This document shows positions 13,322 to 22,527 of a stretch of 64,000 bases of DNA, piece by piece. Made by a program: the position numbers and the translations under genes. The stretch is taken from NCBI GenBank assembly GCA_028285035.1, contig JANQQF010000189.1, positions 117,336-181,335 of the forward strand, written 5' to 3'. Position 1 is the first letter of the stretch. Every line of letters starts with the position of its first letter. The notes under the pieces are model-generated. The model was given only the letters and a program-made list of their open reading frames with translations. It searched no databases and was not told the origin of the DNA. This DNA is from Phycisphaerae bacterium. GTDB taxonomy: Bacteria > Chloroflexota > Anaerolineae > 4572-78 > J111.

Positions 13322-14377
13322 CTACTCTTTAGACGTAATCTTACTGGCGTGATCAAACGTGGCAGGTTCAAAGCCGTTGGCCTCAGCTAGCCTAATAGTG
13401 AGGAGTTCGATGGGGACAATTTCGAAGATGGGGAGTAGATTTGATGTTGCGTTGGGAATGGGGATTTGCAGTAGGTTGGGCGATGAAAGTGTCTTATTTG
13501 GCTGAGGAGTAATCAGGAGGCAGTGACCACCATAACTCGCAATATCATTGGCTAGGCGTTCATTGAGAGCTCTAGTACGCTTGTCTCCGGCAAATATGAC
13601 CGATTTAAATCCCAAGCGGGCGAGTTCCAGTGGCCCATGTCGAAACTGACCTGCCGATAGCCCCAGGCAAAAAATCTTGCTCGACTCTTTGGTGATCAAG
13701 GCACTAGTGCGGACTGAGGCTATACTCGGCCCTCGTCCAATATAGGCTAAGGTTTCACATCTCCCCAGAAAGTTGGCCATTTGGTCCAAAATAGTTTCCC
13801 AGTTAGTCAAAAAAACATCTAATTCATCAGTGGCTTGCTGGAGCTGTGTTCGTGTATGAGAGGTGTTTTTGCCAAGGATCTGATCGGCCAACAGCGCCAA
13901 CACGGCCAAGGTGGTTGTATAAGTTTTTGTTGAGACGGTTGCTTCCTCGCCAGCTTGGGTATCCAGGTTAATCGTTGCCCAAAGAGCCAAACTATTCTCC
14001 AATCCGTTGGTCACGCTGAGCGACACACCCGGCTGAGCCGCCAACTCAGTCGCTGCTTTTACCTCGGCACTCTCGCCGGACTGAGAGATCGCAATGAGCA
14101 GGGTGTTTTCATCTATGAGATTGGGAGCGTAGTGAATAAGCTCTGACGAATCCCACATGATGGCAGGCGTGTTTAAGTGTGCGTTGATTGTGAGCCAGAG
14201 GGGGTAGCAACTATGCAAAGAACTGCCCATCCCGGTTAAGATGATCTGTCTATATTGATGTCCCTTAACCTCGTTTATCAACTTTGATAAGTCTGGCCTA
14301 TTGGTAGGATAACTATCAATGCTCCGACGTAACGCATCGGGCTGTTCTAAAATTTCAGCAAGAAAGCGGCTGGTCAT
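13322..14377 (-). CDS. SIS-domain sugar isomerase/deaminase-like protein
   Basis: Probably acts on a phosphorylated sugar or amino sugar made from the imported substrate. The 351 residues contain two SIS domains (about 38-170 and 195-340), as in the isomerase half of glucosamine-6-phosphate synthase (GlmS) and AgaS/FrlB-type proteins. The first contains the phosphosugar-binding pattern LTGMGSSLHSC and a later SQSGES motif. There is no glutaminase domain, so it is not a full GlmS. It is the most upstream gene of the sugar locus, 195 bases ahead of lacI, with the operators in that gap. Its exact reaction cannot be decided from sequence. Confidence 0.85.
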   Translation of the reverse strand: MTSRFLAEILEQPDALRRSIDSYPTNRPDLSKLINEVKGHQYRQIILTGMGSSLHSCYPLWLTINAHLNTPAIMWDSSELIHYAPNLIDENTLLIAISQSGESAEVKAATELAAQPGVSLSVTNGLENSLALWATINLDTQAGEEATVSTKTYTTTLAVLALLADQILGKNTSHTRTQLQQATDELDVFLTNWETILDQMANFLGRCETLAYIGRGPSIASVRTSALITKESSKIFCLGLSAGQFRHGPLELARLGFKSVIFAGDKRTRALNERLANDIASYGGHCLLITPQPNKTLSSPNLLQIPIPNATSNLLPIFEIVPIELLTIRLAEANGFEPATFDHASKITSKE

Positions 14378-14678
14378 TTGATTTCCTTCATTTGTCGATG
14401 ACTAAAATTTGACCCATTGCGGCCCACATAATGTGATAGATGTTAATTTATCGACTTACGCGAGTCAAGTACATCAACAACAGAAACCTATGGAATCATG
14501 TCATGATTTTTCTGATTAGGGATAATCATGTCATAGGGTGAAAAAATGGTGATGAATCAGGCTAAAAATCAAGAAAAATTCTCCTATTTTTTCCATTCAT
14601 AAATTTAATGATTTATGATAAAGTAAGATATTGCGAGACCTGTCTAAAAAACTTTGTTTTGTCCAAAAAGAGTTACTG
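14378..14678. other. Divergent intergenic region with a direct repeat
   Basis: This gap separates the minus-strand SIS gene from the plus-strand repeat-protein gene and must carry both promoters. AATCATGTCAT occurs twice, at 14494-14504 and 14524-14534, exactly 30 bp apart, which could be paired regulator sites. The rest is A/T-rich without a convincing promoter match. Confidence 0.4.
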
Positions 14679-16205
14679 ATGACACAAAAGGAAATTAATT
14701 CACAGCCCCAAGACCAATCAGCCTATGAAACGGCTCGGTTTCAGCAGTTAATCCAACGAGTAATCGAAATGAACCAAACCCCAGGAAAATTGTGGCAGCA
14801 GCTCAAAATGTGGCTGTACGAGCGACAGGCCCTGCTCTCGGCCTTCATTCGCCAATATTTCACCCCCACCCGCCTCAGTCGCAGCGAATGGCTGGCCTTG
14901 GTGATGGCAAGCGGGTTGATGGTGAGTAGTCTCGCCCAGCCTTTGATGGCTTTAGCTCAAGAGCCAGTGGGGAGTGAATTTCAGGTGAATAGTTATACGA
15001 CAAGTGATCAAGAAAGTTCTAGAATTGCAATAAATGGTGATGGAGACTTTGTTATTACTTGGGAAAGTACAAATCAAAATGGGAGTGACTTGGATATCTA
15101 TGCCCAGCGATATGATGCTGACGGTATCCCACAAGGTTCTGAATTTCAAGTTAATACATATACCACAAACAGTCAAGAACTCCCCGGCATAGCGATGGAT
15201 GATATGGGTAATTTTGTCATTGTCTGGAATAGTAGTGATCAAGATGAAAGTAGTTATGGCATCTATGGTCAACGCTATAGTGCGAGCGGGTTACCTCAAG
15301 GAAGTGAATTTCAAGTTAATTCCCATACTAGTGATACACAAAGGTTTGCTGATGTGGCGATGAATAGTGATGGGGACTTTGTTGTGACGTGGCAGAGCGG
15401 CTCTCTTTTTGGGGGTAATCAAGATGGGAGTGGTTATGGAATTTATGCCCAACGATACAATGCTAGTGGGGTTGCTCAAGGAGGCGAATTTCAGGTTAAT
15501 TCTTATGTTGCTGATAGTCAGCGAAAGCCTAATGTAGCAATAAATGGTGATGGGGACTTTGTTATTACTTGGGCAAGCACAAATCAAGATGGGAGCAATT
15601 ATGGGATTTACGCTCAACGTTATAATGCAAATGGAACCCCACAAGGAAGTGAATTTCAGGTTAACTCTCATACAACAGACTGGCAACATCTTCCTAGTGT
15701 CGCTTTGAATGCGGATGGTGATTTTATTGTTGCTTGGGAGAGTTATGACGATCAAGATGGGAGTGGCTTTGGTATCTATGCCCAACGATATGATGCTGAT
15801 GGTATCCCACAAGATTCTGAATTTCAGGTCAATTCGTATACGACAGATTGGCAGGTTCTGGCACAGGTATCAGTGGATTCTGCTGGCGATTTTATTATTA
15901 TTTGGGAGAGTAGAGAGCAGGATGGTAGCCGGTGGAGTGTTCATGGGCAGCGGTATAATGATGATGGGGTGCCACAAGGGAGTGAATTTCAAATTAATAC
16001 CTATACGACCGGAAGTCAGCGTGGAGCTAGTTTGGGGATGAATGCGACCGGCGATTTTGTTGTTACTTGGCATAGTTTTGACCAAGATGGGAGTCAGTGG
16101 GGCGTATTTGCCCAACGATATAGTCAGGCGTCGCAGAAAATTTATTTGCCCTTGATCCAGAAAACAGTGTCATCCAATGAGATTACGACAGTAATCTCTG
16201 AATAA
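14679..16205 (+). CDS. Secreted seven-repeat beta-propeller-like protein
   Basis: An exported protein of unknown function. I prefer the ATG at 14679 over the TTG at 14631. The first 90 or so residues are hydrophilic. A signal-like hydrophobic stretch follows (WLALVMASGLMVSSLAQPLM) with an ALA cleavage-type site. The rest is seven tandem repeats of about 55 residues, each starting GSEFQVNSYTT-like and containing GDFV(I/V)TW and IYAQRY. Seven such units suggest a seven-bladed beta-propeller. The tail KIYLPLI near the end resembles the C-terminal tail of the secreted protein at 50888-51985. The long segment before the signal sequence is unusual. No catalytic motif is visible. Confidence 0.8.
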   Translation: MTQKEINSQPQDQSAYETARFQQLIQRVIEMNQTPGKLWQQLKMWLYERQALLSAFIRQYFTPTRLSRSEWLALVMASGLMVSSLAQPLMALAQEPVGSEFQVNSYTTSDQESSRIAINGDGDFVITWESTNQNGSDLDIYAQRYDADGIPQGSEFQVNTYTTNSQELPGIAMDDMGNFVIVWNSSDQDESSYGIYGQRYSASGLPQGSEFQVNSHTSDTQRFADVAMNSDGDFVVTWQSGSLFGGNQDGSGYGIYAQRYNASGVAQGGEFQVNSYVADSQRKPNVAINGDGDFVITWASTNQDGSNYGIYAQRYNANGTPQGSEFQVNSHTTDWQHLPSVALNADGDFIVAWESYDDQDGSGFGIYAQRYDADGIPQDSEFQVNSYTTDWQVLAQVSVDSAGDFIIIWESREQDGSRWSVHGQRYNDDGVPQGSEFQINTYTTGSQRGASLGMNATGDFVVTWHSFDQDGSQWGVFAQRYSQASQKIYLPLIQKTVSSNEITTVISE

Positions 16206-16231
16206 AAAAGCCCAGACCTAATAGTCTGGGC
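16203..16231 (-). terminator. Rho-independent terminator after tRNA-Thr
   Basis: GCCCAGAC / GTCTGGGC form an 8-bp stem (16210-16231) with a 6-base loop. On the minus strand it is followed by TTTTTTATT, so it should stop the tRNA-Thr transcript. It may also slow plus-strand read-through from the propeller gene, which ends there. Confidence 0.8.
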
Positions 16232-16249
16232 AATTACTAGTTTGATCAG

Positions 16250-16322
16250 AGCCCACGAGCGGATTTGAACCGCTGACCTACGCCTTACCAAGGCGTTGCT
16301 CTACCTCCTGAGCTACGTGGGC
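16250..16322 (-). tRNA. tRNA-Thr (GGT)
   Basis: The minus strand folds as a full cloverleaf: acceptor GCCCACG/CGTGGGC, D-arm AGCTCAGGAGGTAGAGC, anticodon stem CGCCT/AGGCG around loop TGGTA and T-arm GCGGTTCAAATCCGC. The anticodon GGT reads threonine ACC/ACT codons. No CCA is encoded. Confidence 0.95.
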
Positions 16323-16392
16323 GTTTTATATGGATAAATTTTGATGCCAATTTGGGTGGCTACAATGCACCTCTATTTTTGAGGTGAGATAA

Positions 16393-16446
16393 TTGGTAAA
16401 TAGTAAATGGTAATTCTTATACACATCAACAATTACTATTTACCAA
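16393..16446. repeat. Perfect inverted repeat between tRNA genes
   Basis: TTGGTAAATAGTAA (16393-16406) and its exact reverse complement (16433-16446) flank a 26-base spacer. Similar 'GGTAAATAGTGA' or 'ATTCACCATTTAC' strings occur in other gaps (near 18940, 45135 and 55705), so this is probably a dispersed intergenic repeat. Confidence 0.7.
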
Positions 16447-16458
16447 CTACTACTTCTG

Positions 16459-16532
16459 TCGGAGCGGGCGGATTCGAACCGCCGACCTCTTGAACCCCAT
16501 TCAAGCACGCTACCGGACTGCGCCACGCTCCG
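16459..16532 (-). tRNA. tRNA-Pro (GGG)
   Basis: Cloverleaf on the minus strand with acceptor CGGAGCG/CGCTCCG, anticodon stem CTTGA/TCAAG and loop ATGGGGT, giving anticodon GGG. T-arm is GGCGGTTCGAATCCGCC. The D-arm matches the second tRNA-Pro 84 bases away. Confidence 0.95.
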
Positions 16533-16616
16533 ATTTACTACAACTACGGGGTTATGTCTAAGGACTAAAGCGCCCTTAGGGCTTTCTCACGAAAGCTGGA
16601 AATTATGTCGGTGCAG

Positions 16617-16690
16617 TCGGGATGGGCGGATTCGAACCGCCGACCTCTTCGTCCCGAACGAAGCACGCTACCGGACTGCGCTACATCCCG
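16617..16690 (-). tRNA. tRNA-Pro (CGG)
   Basis: Cloverleaf on the minus strand with acceptor CGGGATG/CATCCCG, anticodon stem CTTCG/CGAAG and loop TTCGGGA, giving anticodon CGG. It shares its D- and T-arms with tRNA-Pro(GGG), so the pair probably arose by duplication. Confidence 0.95.
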
Positions 16691-16792
16691 AAACATCACA
16701 GACGAAGAAAGATTATAACAGAAAGTTTGGTGATAGCAAAATGTTTCGGGTCTACTTTGAGAGGGTAGAGCTCTCATTGAAATGATCAATTT

Positions 16793-17635
16793 TTATTCAT
16801 TATACAGCGTTTTCATCTCGTCATACACTCGGCTGACCCCCGCCCGAATACGCTTTTCGATGATTGATTTTTCACCGGGACGATAGGGGAAGAAGTCGAG
16901 CATCTGGCTGATGACAACGGCCGCTTCGGCTTTGGTTCGGCCAGATTTGTACTGGCTGCGAACTTTAGAGCGCATTGCTCGGATGTATTCAGAGACAGGT
17001 TCACTGGCCTCAACATTGCACATCGGACCGTGACCAGGCACAACCAAGGTATACTTCTGGCGACGTAGCCAACGCAATTTGACCAGCCATTCTTCACTGT
17101 CGCATTGCCCTAACGCTGGATGCTCGTCAACCACAACTAAATCACCGGTGAAGAGAATCCGTTCTTCGGGAAGATAGATGCCACTGGTCGCGGGCGTGTG
17201 CCCCCCTAGATGGAGAAAATGCATTTCTCGTCCACCCCGCTCAACAATCAACCGACCAGTAAAACATAGCTCTGGCTTGACGATACGAGTGTCGTTAAAT
17301 TGCTCCTGGACATCTGCCCGCTTTTTGAAAAGATTCTTTGTTCTTTCAATAAACGTATCTTTGTAATTTGCCATTTCTTTCCAGGCCGCTTCATGAGCCA
17401 TTACAGGGGCGTCAAAATATTGATTACCCATAATGTGGGCCCGATGATGGTCAGTGTTAAACACATACAACACCTTGTCGCTCAATCCCCTGACGGTATC
17501 AGCCCAATGTTTGGCTTCATTGGGAATAATGGGTGTATCAATTACAATCGCTCCAACATCGGTTAAAATGCACCCAACATTGGCCCCTTCATAATCTAAA
17601 TCTACAAATACTCTATCAGCAATTTCCTGAAGCAT
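16793..17635 (-). CDS. Metallo-beta-lactamase-fold hydrolase with altered metal motif
   Basis: MBL-fold protein of unknown substrate, about 280 residues, no signal peptide. I start it at the ATG at 17635, preceded by AGGG; a TTG 36 bases upstream is possible. The fold is clear from DVGAIVIDTP, HLGGHTPATSGIYLPEERIL, FTGDLVV and VVPGHGP. The first metal motif, normally H-x-H-x-D-H, reads NTDHHRAHIMGN. The first histidine is Asp and the aspartate is Ala. Downstream ligands (GGHT His, GDL Asp, PGHG His) are kept. It may bind one metal or a different one. Its start faces the methyltransferase gene across a 366-base gap. Confidence 0.8.
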   Translation of the reverse strand: MLQEIADRVFVDLDYEGANVGCILTDVGAIVIDTPIIPNEAKHWADTVRGLSDKVLYVFNTDHHRAHIMGNQYFDAPVMAHEAAWKEMANYKDTFIERTKNLFKKRADVQEQFNDTRIVKPELCFTGRLIVERGGREMHFLHLGGHTPATSGIYLPEERILFTGDLVVVDEHPALGQCDSEEWLVKLRWLRRQKYTLVVPGHGPMCNVEASEPVSEYIRAMRSKVRSQYKSGRTKAEAAVVISQMLDFFPYRPGEKSIIEKRIRAGVSRVYDEMKTLYNE

Positions 17636-17913
17636 GGCAATCCCTAAATTTTGTTTAATATCTCTTTGCAAAAAACGCGGGTAAGTTTAACACAATCGTA
17701 ATTGTAAATCAATAGAACATTTGTTTCTTTTGTGATTCTGAATTGAGTGAAGTTGTTGGCTACAAAATACAATAAATACAGGGGCTTAACAATGTTAAAT
17801 TTTACCCGTCTACATATTGTGTTCTAATTTGTTCACCTGACACTAAATATGGGTATTTTTCTGAAAAATTTTGTTGAAAATTCAAAATTTGTCCAATTTT
17901 AGCCTCGTTCTGA

Positions 17914-17942
17914 TTGTCCGTAAGGGGAAGATGTGCTATACT
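17914..17942 (+). promoter_or_regulatory. Sigma-70-type promoter for the DNA methyltransferase gene
   Basis: TTGTCC (17914-17919), a 17-base spacer and TATACT (17937-17942) match the vegetative consensus well. It lies 60 bases upstream of the GTG start of the methyltransferase gene. The rest of the 17672-18001 gap is A/T-rich with nothing else I can name. Confidence 0.6.
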
Positions 17943-18001
17943 ATTATGGTAACATAACAAGTTTTGACTTGGTCAAAAAGTGGTTGAGATGAGACAGATT
18001 T

Positions 18002-18934
18002 GTGAAAAATAATCCCTTACCCAGATTGGACCAAGATCAAGAAATTCGAGAGAGATTACTTCCCTTTTGCCGTCTAAAATCGGGTGAAATTTGGCAAGAT
18101 CCAACAGGACAACATCGGGTTGGGTGTTTAGATGCAACAGACCCGACGCATATTGATCAATTACTCGATGGCACGTCGGCTCAACTAGCGCTCCATGATC
18201 CCCCTTACAATTTGATTGCCTTTCAAGAGCGAGAATTGAGTGAGTACATTGCCTGGTGTCGGCGCTGGGTAGCTGAAACTTGGCGTGTGTTGGCGGAAGA
18301 TAGCGCGTTTTATGTTTGGTTGGGGGCGGATCAACGTAATCATTTTCAACCCTTGCCTGATTTTATGATTATGATGCGTGAATTTGAATTTGAACCACGT
18401 AGCTTTATCACAATGCGCAATCAGCGGGGGTATGGTACACAAAAAAATTGGATGGCTGTTCGGCAAGAGTTACTCTATTATATCAAGGGTAATCCATCAT
18501 TTGAGGTGAATTACACCGAGATCCCCAAAATTTTACGAGGGTACTATAAGGAGATGAATGGCCAAAAAATAGAAAATTTAGAGCGAAGTAAATCGCCAAA
18601 TATTCGCCCTGGTAATGTGTGGGTTGATATTCAGCAGGTATTTTATCGACGAGAAGAAAATGTGTCGGGCTGTTATGCGCAGAAGCCGCTCCAATCTGTT
18701 GAACGAATCATTCAGGCCAGCTCAAAGCCCGGCGATTTAGTCCTCGATTTCTTTAGCCATTCTGGGGCAACGTTACTTGCCAGTGAAAGACATCAACGGC
18801 GGTGCTTTACAATAGATCTTGATCCCATTTACTGCGAGATTTCTATTCGACGTTTGGAACATTTTCGCCAAACTGGAAAATTAGGGTGGCAGAATGGCCA
18901 TCCATTTGAACAAGATGTGATAATTGATAAATAA
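18002..18934 (+). CDS. Orphan beta-class DNA methyltransferase (N4-cytosine or N6-adenine)
   Basis: Methylates a DNA base using S-adenosylmethionine. The 310-residue protein has the catalytic motif DPPYNL at 66-71 near the N-terminus. The SAM-binding motif appears as DFFSHSGATLLASE near 248-261, followed by an acidic strand (FTIDLDP). Catalytic-before-SAM order defines the beta class, which includes many type II and orphan enzymes such as CcrM. The predicted start is GTG with a GAG-type ribosome site. No restriction endonuclease gene is next to it, so it is either solitary (regulatory) or a relic of a restriction system. Target sequence unknown. Confidence 0.88.
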   Translation: MKNNPLPRLDQDQEIRERLLPFCRLKSGEIWQDPTGQHRVGCLDATDPTHIDQLLDGTSAQLALHDPPYNLIAFQERELSEYIAWCRRWVAETWRVLAEDSAFYVWLGADQRNHFQPLPDFMIMMREFEFEPRSFITMRNQRGYGTQKNWMAVRQELLYYIKGNPSFEVNYTEIPKILRGYYKEMNGQKIENLERSKSPNIRPGNVWVDIQQVFYRREENVSGCYAQKPLQSVERIIQASSKPGDLVLDFFSHSGATLLASERHQRRCFTIDLDPIYCEISIRRLEHFRQTGKLGWQNGHPFEQDVIIDK

Positions 18935-19031
18935 TAATCGGTAAATAGTGACTGGTAATTACAAATAAAAATTTGGTTCCCAAATTACAGTTAGGAATTA
19001 CTTTCATTTATATATGAATGTGGAGAGTTTT

Positions 19032-21593
19032 ATGGATATAGGAACGGTAAAATCGGTCAACATTGAAAACGAAATGAAGGTGGCTTATCTCGATTATGCG
19101 ATGAGTGTTATCGTTTCCAGAGCGTTGCCTGATGCCCGTGATGGTCTTAAGCCAGTTCATCGTCGTATTCTGTATGCGATGCACGATATGGGTATTCGTT
19201 ACAATTCAGCTTATCGTAAGAGTGCGCGGGTCGTAGGGGATGTGCTCGGGAAATATCACCCACACGGTGATACCGCAGTTTATGATGCGATGGTCCGAAT
19301 GGCGCAAGACTTCTCAATGCGCTATCCCTTGATTGATGGGCAGGGTAACTTTGGTAGTTTGGATGGTGATAGTCCGGCGGCGATGCGATACACCGAGGCT
19401 CGTTTGGCCCGGATTGCGCAGGAGATGCTGGCTGACATCGATAAAGATACAGTTGATTGGTCAAATAACTTTGATGATAGTTTGCAAGAGCCGGATGTGT
19501 TACCTGCTCGGTTGCCTAACTTGCTACTTAATGGGACCTCGGGGATTGCTGTGGGGATGGCAACCAATATTCCCCCCCACAATTTGAATGAAATTTGTGA
19601 TGCGTTGATCTATTTGATTGATAACTTTGATCAAAGAGATGATGTGTCTGTCGAAGATTTGATGAAATTTGTCAAAGGGCCTGATTTTCCAACCGGGGCC
19701 ACAATGTTTGGTCAAGAAGGCTTGATTAATGCCTACGCCACGGGCAAGGGGCGGGTCACGATGCGAGCAGTGGCCAATATTGAGGAGATGAAGAGTAATC
19801 GTCATCGGATCGTGGTCACTGAAATTCCGTATCAAGTGAATAAAGCCTCACTTTTAGAACGGATTGCGGATTTGGTTCGATTTGGCAAGCTCAAAGATAT
19901 TTCCGATTTGCGGGATGAATCTGACCGAAATGGCTTATCAATTGTCATTGAATTGAAGCGAGGGGCGCAACCGAAAAAGGTGCTCAACCAGCTTTATAAA
20001 TTTACCACACTGCAAGCCACCTTTGGCATCAATATGCTAGCTCTGCTTGACGGGGTGCCACGTCTATTGCCCCTGAAGCGTTCTTTGTTGGCCCACATCG
20101 AACATCGCCAAAATGTGATCACTCGCCGGACGGAGTTTGAGCTAAACAAAGCGAAAAAACGTGCTCATATTTTGGAAGGGCTACGCATTGCGCTTGGTCA
20201 CCTTGACGAGGTCATCCAAACCATTCGAGCGAGCAGTGATGCTGAAAACGCACGGACTCAGCTGATGGCGAAATTTGGACTAAGTGAGGCGCAGGCTCAA
20301 GCTATTCTTGAGATGCAGCTTCGCCGTTTAGCCGCGCTTGAACGACAGAAGATCGAAGATGAATACAAACAGGTGATGGAAACGATCGCCTATTTGGAAG
20401 ATTTGCTTGCTTCACCTGAAAAGATTTTGGGTCTGATTAAAGAGGATCTCGAAGATTTGAAAGAGACCTATGGTGATGAGCGTCGCACGAAAGTCTTAGT
20501 CGATTTTAACGGCGAGTTTAATGAGGAAGACCTGGTTAAAGATGAAGAGGTCTTGATCTCAATTACCGAACACGGCTATATCAAACGTGTGCCAGCTAAA
20601 ACGTACCGTAGCCAAGGGCGTGGTGGACGTGGTGTGACTGGGATGACTACCCGGGATGAAGATGTGGTTCAGTTCCTGTTTGCTGCGAGCACGCTCAATA
20701 CCATCCTCTACTTCACAGACCGTGGCAAGGTCTACTCTGAAAAGGCATATCAGATTGTCGATGCCAGTCGTACTGCGAAAGGAGCAGCGATTGTCAACCT
20801 CATCAACATCATGCCCGGGGAAAAGATTACAGCCACTGTTGTTGTACCTAACTTTGAACAGGCTGAATATCTGATTATGCTGACCCGCAAAGGTCGCATA
20901 AAACGGCTTAGTTTAAGTGATTTTGCCTCGGTTCGGCCCAGCGGTTTGATTGCAATTAACCTGGATGAAGATGATGAACTGGGTTGGGTCAAATTGACCA
21001 AAGGCAATGACGAAGTCATTCTGGTGTCACAACAGGGACAGGCTATTCGGTTTGATGAGAACGACGTTCGGGCGATGGGACGGACAGCAGCTGGGGTTAA
21101 CGCCATGCGCTTCAAAGGTCAGGATGAAATTTGCGGGATGGATGTGGTTGATCCTGAGGCCGATTTGTTGATTGTGACTGAAAAGGGATTTGCCAAGCGA
21201 ACACCTTTGGAAGAATACACTTTGCAGCGACGTAACGGTAGCGGGGTTCGGACGATTACCAAACAGATGGATCATACGGGCCTGGTCGTTTCGGCTCGGG
21301 TTGTAACCAATGATGGAGACATCACTTTGATTTCGCGGGAAGGTATGATGATCCGTACCCCCATCGACACTATCTCACGAATGGGTCGAGCAACCCGTGG
21401 GGTGACCGTGATGAACCTGAAGCCTAACGACAAAGTCGCGTCTGTTGCAGTGTTGGCCCCAAAAAGCAACCAAAAAGAGGGTGAAACAGATACTGCGGCT
21501 AATGAGGCAGCTTCCGAGCCGGAGACCATTACACAAAACATTGTGAATGAAGATCCTGCGGCAACGATGTCTGCAAACGGCCAAGGAAATTGA
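19032..21593 (+). CDS. gyrA: DNA gyrase subunit A
   Basis: Breaks and rejoins DNA in the gyrase A2B2 complex that introduces negative supercoils. I choose the ATG at 19032 because GGAGAG lies just upstream; a second ATG at 19014 would add six residues. The catalytic tyrosine is in [10 protein letters not shown] (Y120 from this start). The quinolone-resistance region reads [13 protein letters not shown], with Thr and Asp at the positions of E. coli Ser83 and Asp87. The C-terminal domain shows beta-pinwheel repeats and a GyrA-box-like QGRGGRG, which distinguishes gyrase from ParC. An acidic, poorly conserved tail ends the protein. gyrB is not in the window. cdsA follows after five bases. Confidence 0.96.
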   Translation: MDIGTVKSVNIENEMKVAYLDYAMSVIVSRALPDARDGLKPVHRRILYAMHDMGIRYNSAYRKSARVVGDVLGKYHPHGDTAVYDAMVRMAQDFSMRYPLIDGQGNFGSLDGDSPAAMRYTEARLARIAQEMLADIDKDTVDWSNNFDDSLQEPDVLPARLPNLLLNGTSGIAVGMATNIPPHNLNEICDALIYLIDNFDQRDDVSVEDLMKFVKGPDFPTGATMFGQEGLINAYATGKGRVTMRAVANIEEMKSNRHRIVVTEIPYQVNKASLLERIADLVRFGKLKDISDLRDESDRNGLSIVIELKRGAQPKKVLNQLYKFTTLQATFGINMLALLDGVPRLLPLKRSLLAHIEHRQNVITRRTEFELNKAKKRAHILEGLRIALGHLDEVIQTIRASSDAENARTQLMAKFGLSEAQAQAILEMQLRRLAALERQKIEDEYKQVMETIAYLEDLLASPEKILGLIKEDLEDLKETYGDERRTKVLVDFNGEFNEEDLVKDEEVLISITEHGYIKRVPAKTYRSQGRGGRGVTGMTTRDEDVVQFLFAASTLNTILYFTDRGKVYSEKAYQIVDASRTAKGAAIVNLINIMPGEKITATVVVPNFEQAEYLIMLTRKGRIKRLSLSDFASVRPSGLIAINLDEDDELGWVKLTKGNDEVILVSQQGQAIRFDENDVRAMGRTAAGVNAMRFKGQDEICGMDVVDPEADLLIVTEKGFAKRTPLEEYTLQRRNGSGVRTITKQMDHTGLVVSARVVTNDGDITLISREGMMIRTPIDTISRMGRATRGVTVMNLKPNDKVASVAVLAPKSNQKEGETDTAANEAASEPETITQNIVNEDPAATMSANGQGN

Positions 21594-21598
21594 CCTAA

Positions 21599-22381
21599 AT
21601 GTTTTGGCCCCGATTAATCTCCGCACTGGTCATTTTGCCAGTTGTTTTTGGGGCTGTCTATGTAGGTGGAGTGTGGTTTGCTGCTGTGATTGGCCTTTTT
21701 GCCATTGTGGCCGGTTGGGAGTTTGATCGAATGATGAAGGCGGGTGGGTATCAGACAGCCCTCTTCATCATTCTTGGCCTCATCCTTCTACTTATTCTGC
21801 GAAATCTATACACCATACCCCTAACACTCGATTTGCTTGTTAGCGGAACTATTTTGATCACAATGGTCTGGTTCCTCTTCAAAAATTCGCCCAACCCAAT
21901 TGCGGATTGGTCCTTGACTTTAGCTGGTGCTTTGTATCTTGGATTTGGGTTAGGCTATTTGGTGGGACTGCGAGAGTTAGAAAATGGCCTGTCTTGGGTA
22001 TTGCTTGCCGGTATGGCTACTTGGGGAGCTGATACCTTAGCCTATTTTGCCGGAAAAAACTTTGGTCAACATCTGCTATGGCCCCGTCACAGCCCCAAAA
22101 AGACGTGGGAAGGGTTAATTGGGGGAATGTTCGGCGGTGTGATTGGTGCAGCTATCGTAATTTATTTTTCTCCGTTAGGCTGGGGGACAGGGCTTGTTGT
22201 CGGTTTGATTGTCCCCATTGTCGCCTTTTTTGGCGATGTCTCTATCTCGATGATGAAACGACACGTCGGTATAAAAGATACGTCTCAGCTAATTCCTGGT
22301 CACGGTGGGGTCCTGGATCGGGTTGATAGCTTCTTGTTTGTCAGTGTTGTTGTGTACCACTACGCGGTGTTGAGTGGGTGA
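21599..22381 (+). CDS. cdsA: Phosphatidate cytidylyltransferase
   Basis: Makes CDP-diacylglycerol from phosphatidate and CTP, the branch point of phospholipid synthesis, in the inner membrane. The 260-residue protein has about seven hydrophobic helices. It carries the family signature: GADTLAYFAGKNFG, then HSPKKTWEGLIGG, then KDTSQLIPGHGGVLDRVDS near the C-terminus. The start lies five bases after the gyrA stop, with AAGGAA overlapping the end of gyrA, so the two are probably cotranscribed. Confidence 0.95.
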   Translation: MFWPRLISALVILPVVFGAVYVGGVWFAAVIGLFAIVAGWEFDRMMKAGGYQTALFIILGLILLLILRNLYTIPLTLDLLVSGTILITMVWFLFKNSPNPIADWSLTLAGALYLGFGLGYLVGLRELENGLSWVLLAGMATWGADTLAYFAGKNFGQHLLWPRHSPKKTWEGLIGGMFGGVIGAAIVIYFSPLGWGTGLVVGLIVPIVAFFGDVSISMMKRHVGIKDTSQLIPGHGGVLDRVDSFLFVSVVVYHYAVLSG

Positions 22382-22527
22382 TGGTTGATTTATGATGCTG
22401 ACAAGGATGTGTGAATAAACGTAAATTTATTCGTAAATCCAAAATCGCCAATCATAAATTAACCTTTCTGACCTAATTTCCAAGACAAAATTATCTTCTT
22501 TTTGTAATGCATCCCTATTAAAAAAAC

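Noticed and set aside
15001..16130. Possible CRISPR array or satellite, because of regular 165-base periodicity
   Set aside because: The repeats are codons of a seven-repeat protein with maintained frame; no spacers between short palindromic repeats and no cas genes.
16565..16789. Minus-strand frame of 74 codons over the tRNA-Pro(CGG) gene
   Set aside because: It translates a tRNA; the encoded string is the well-known spurious tRNA translation.
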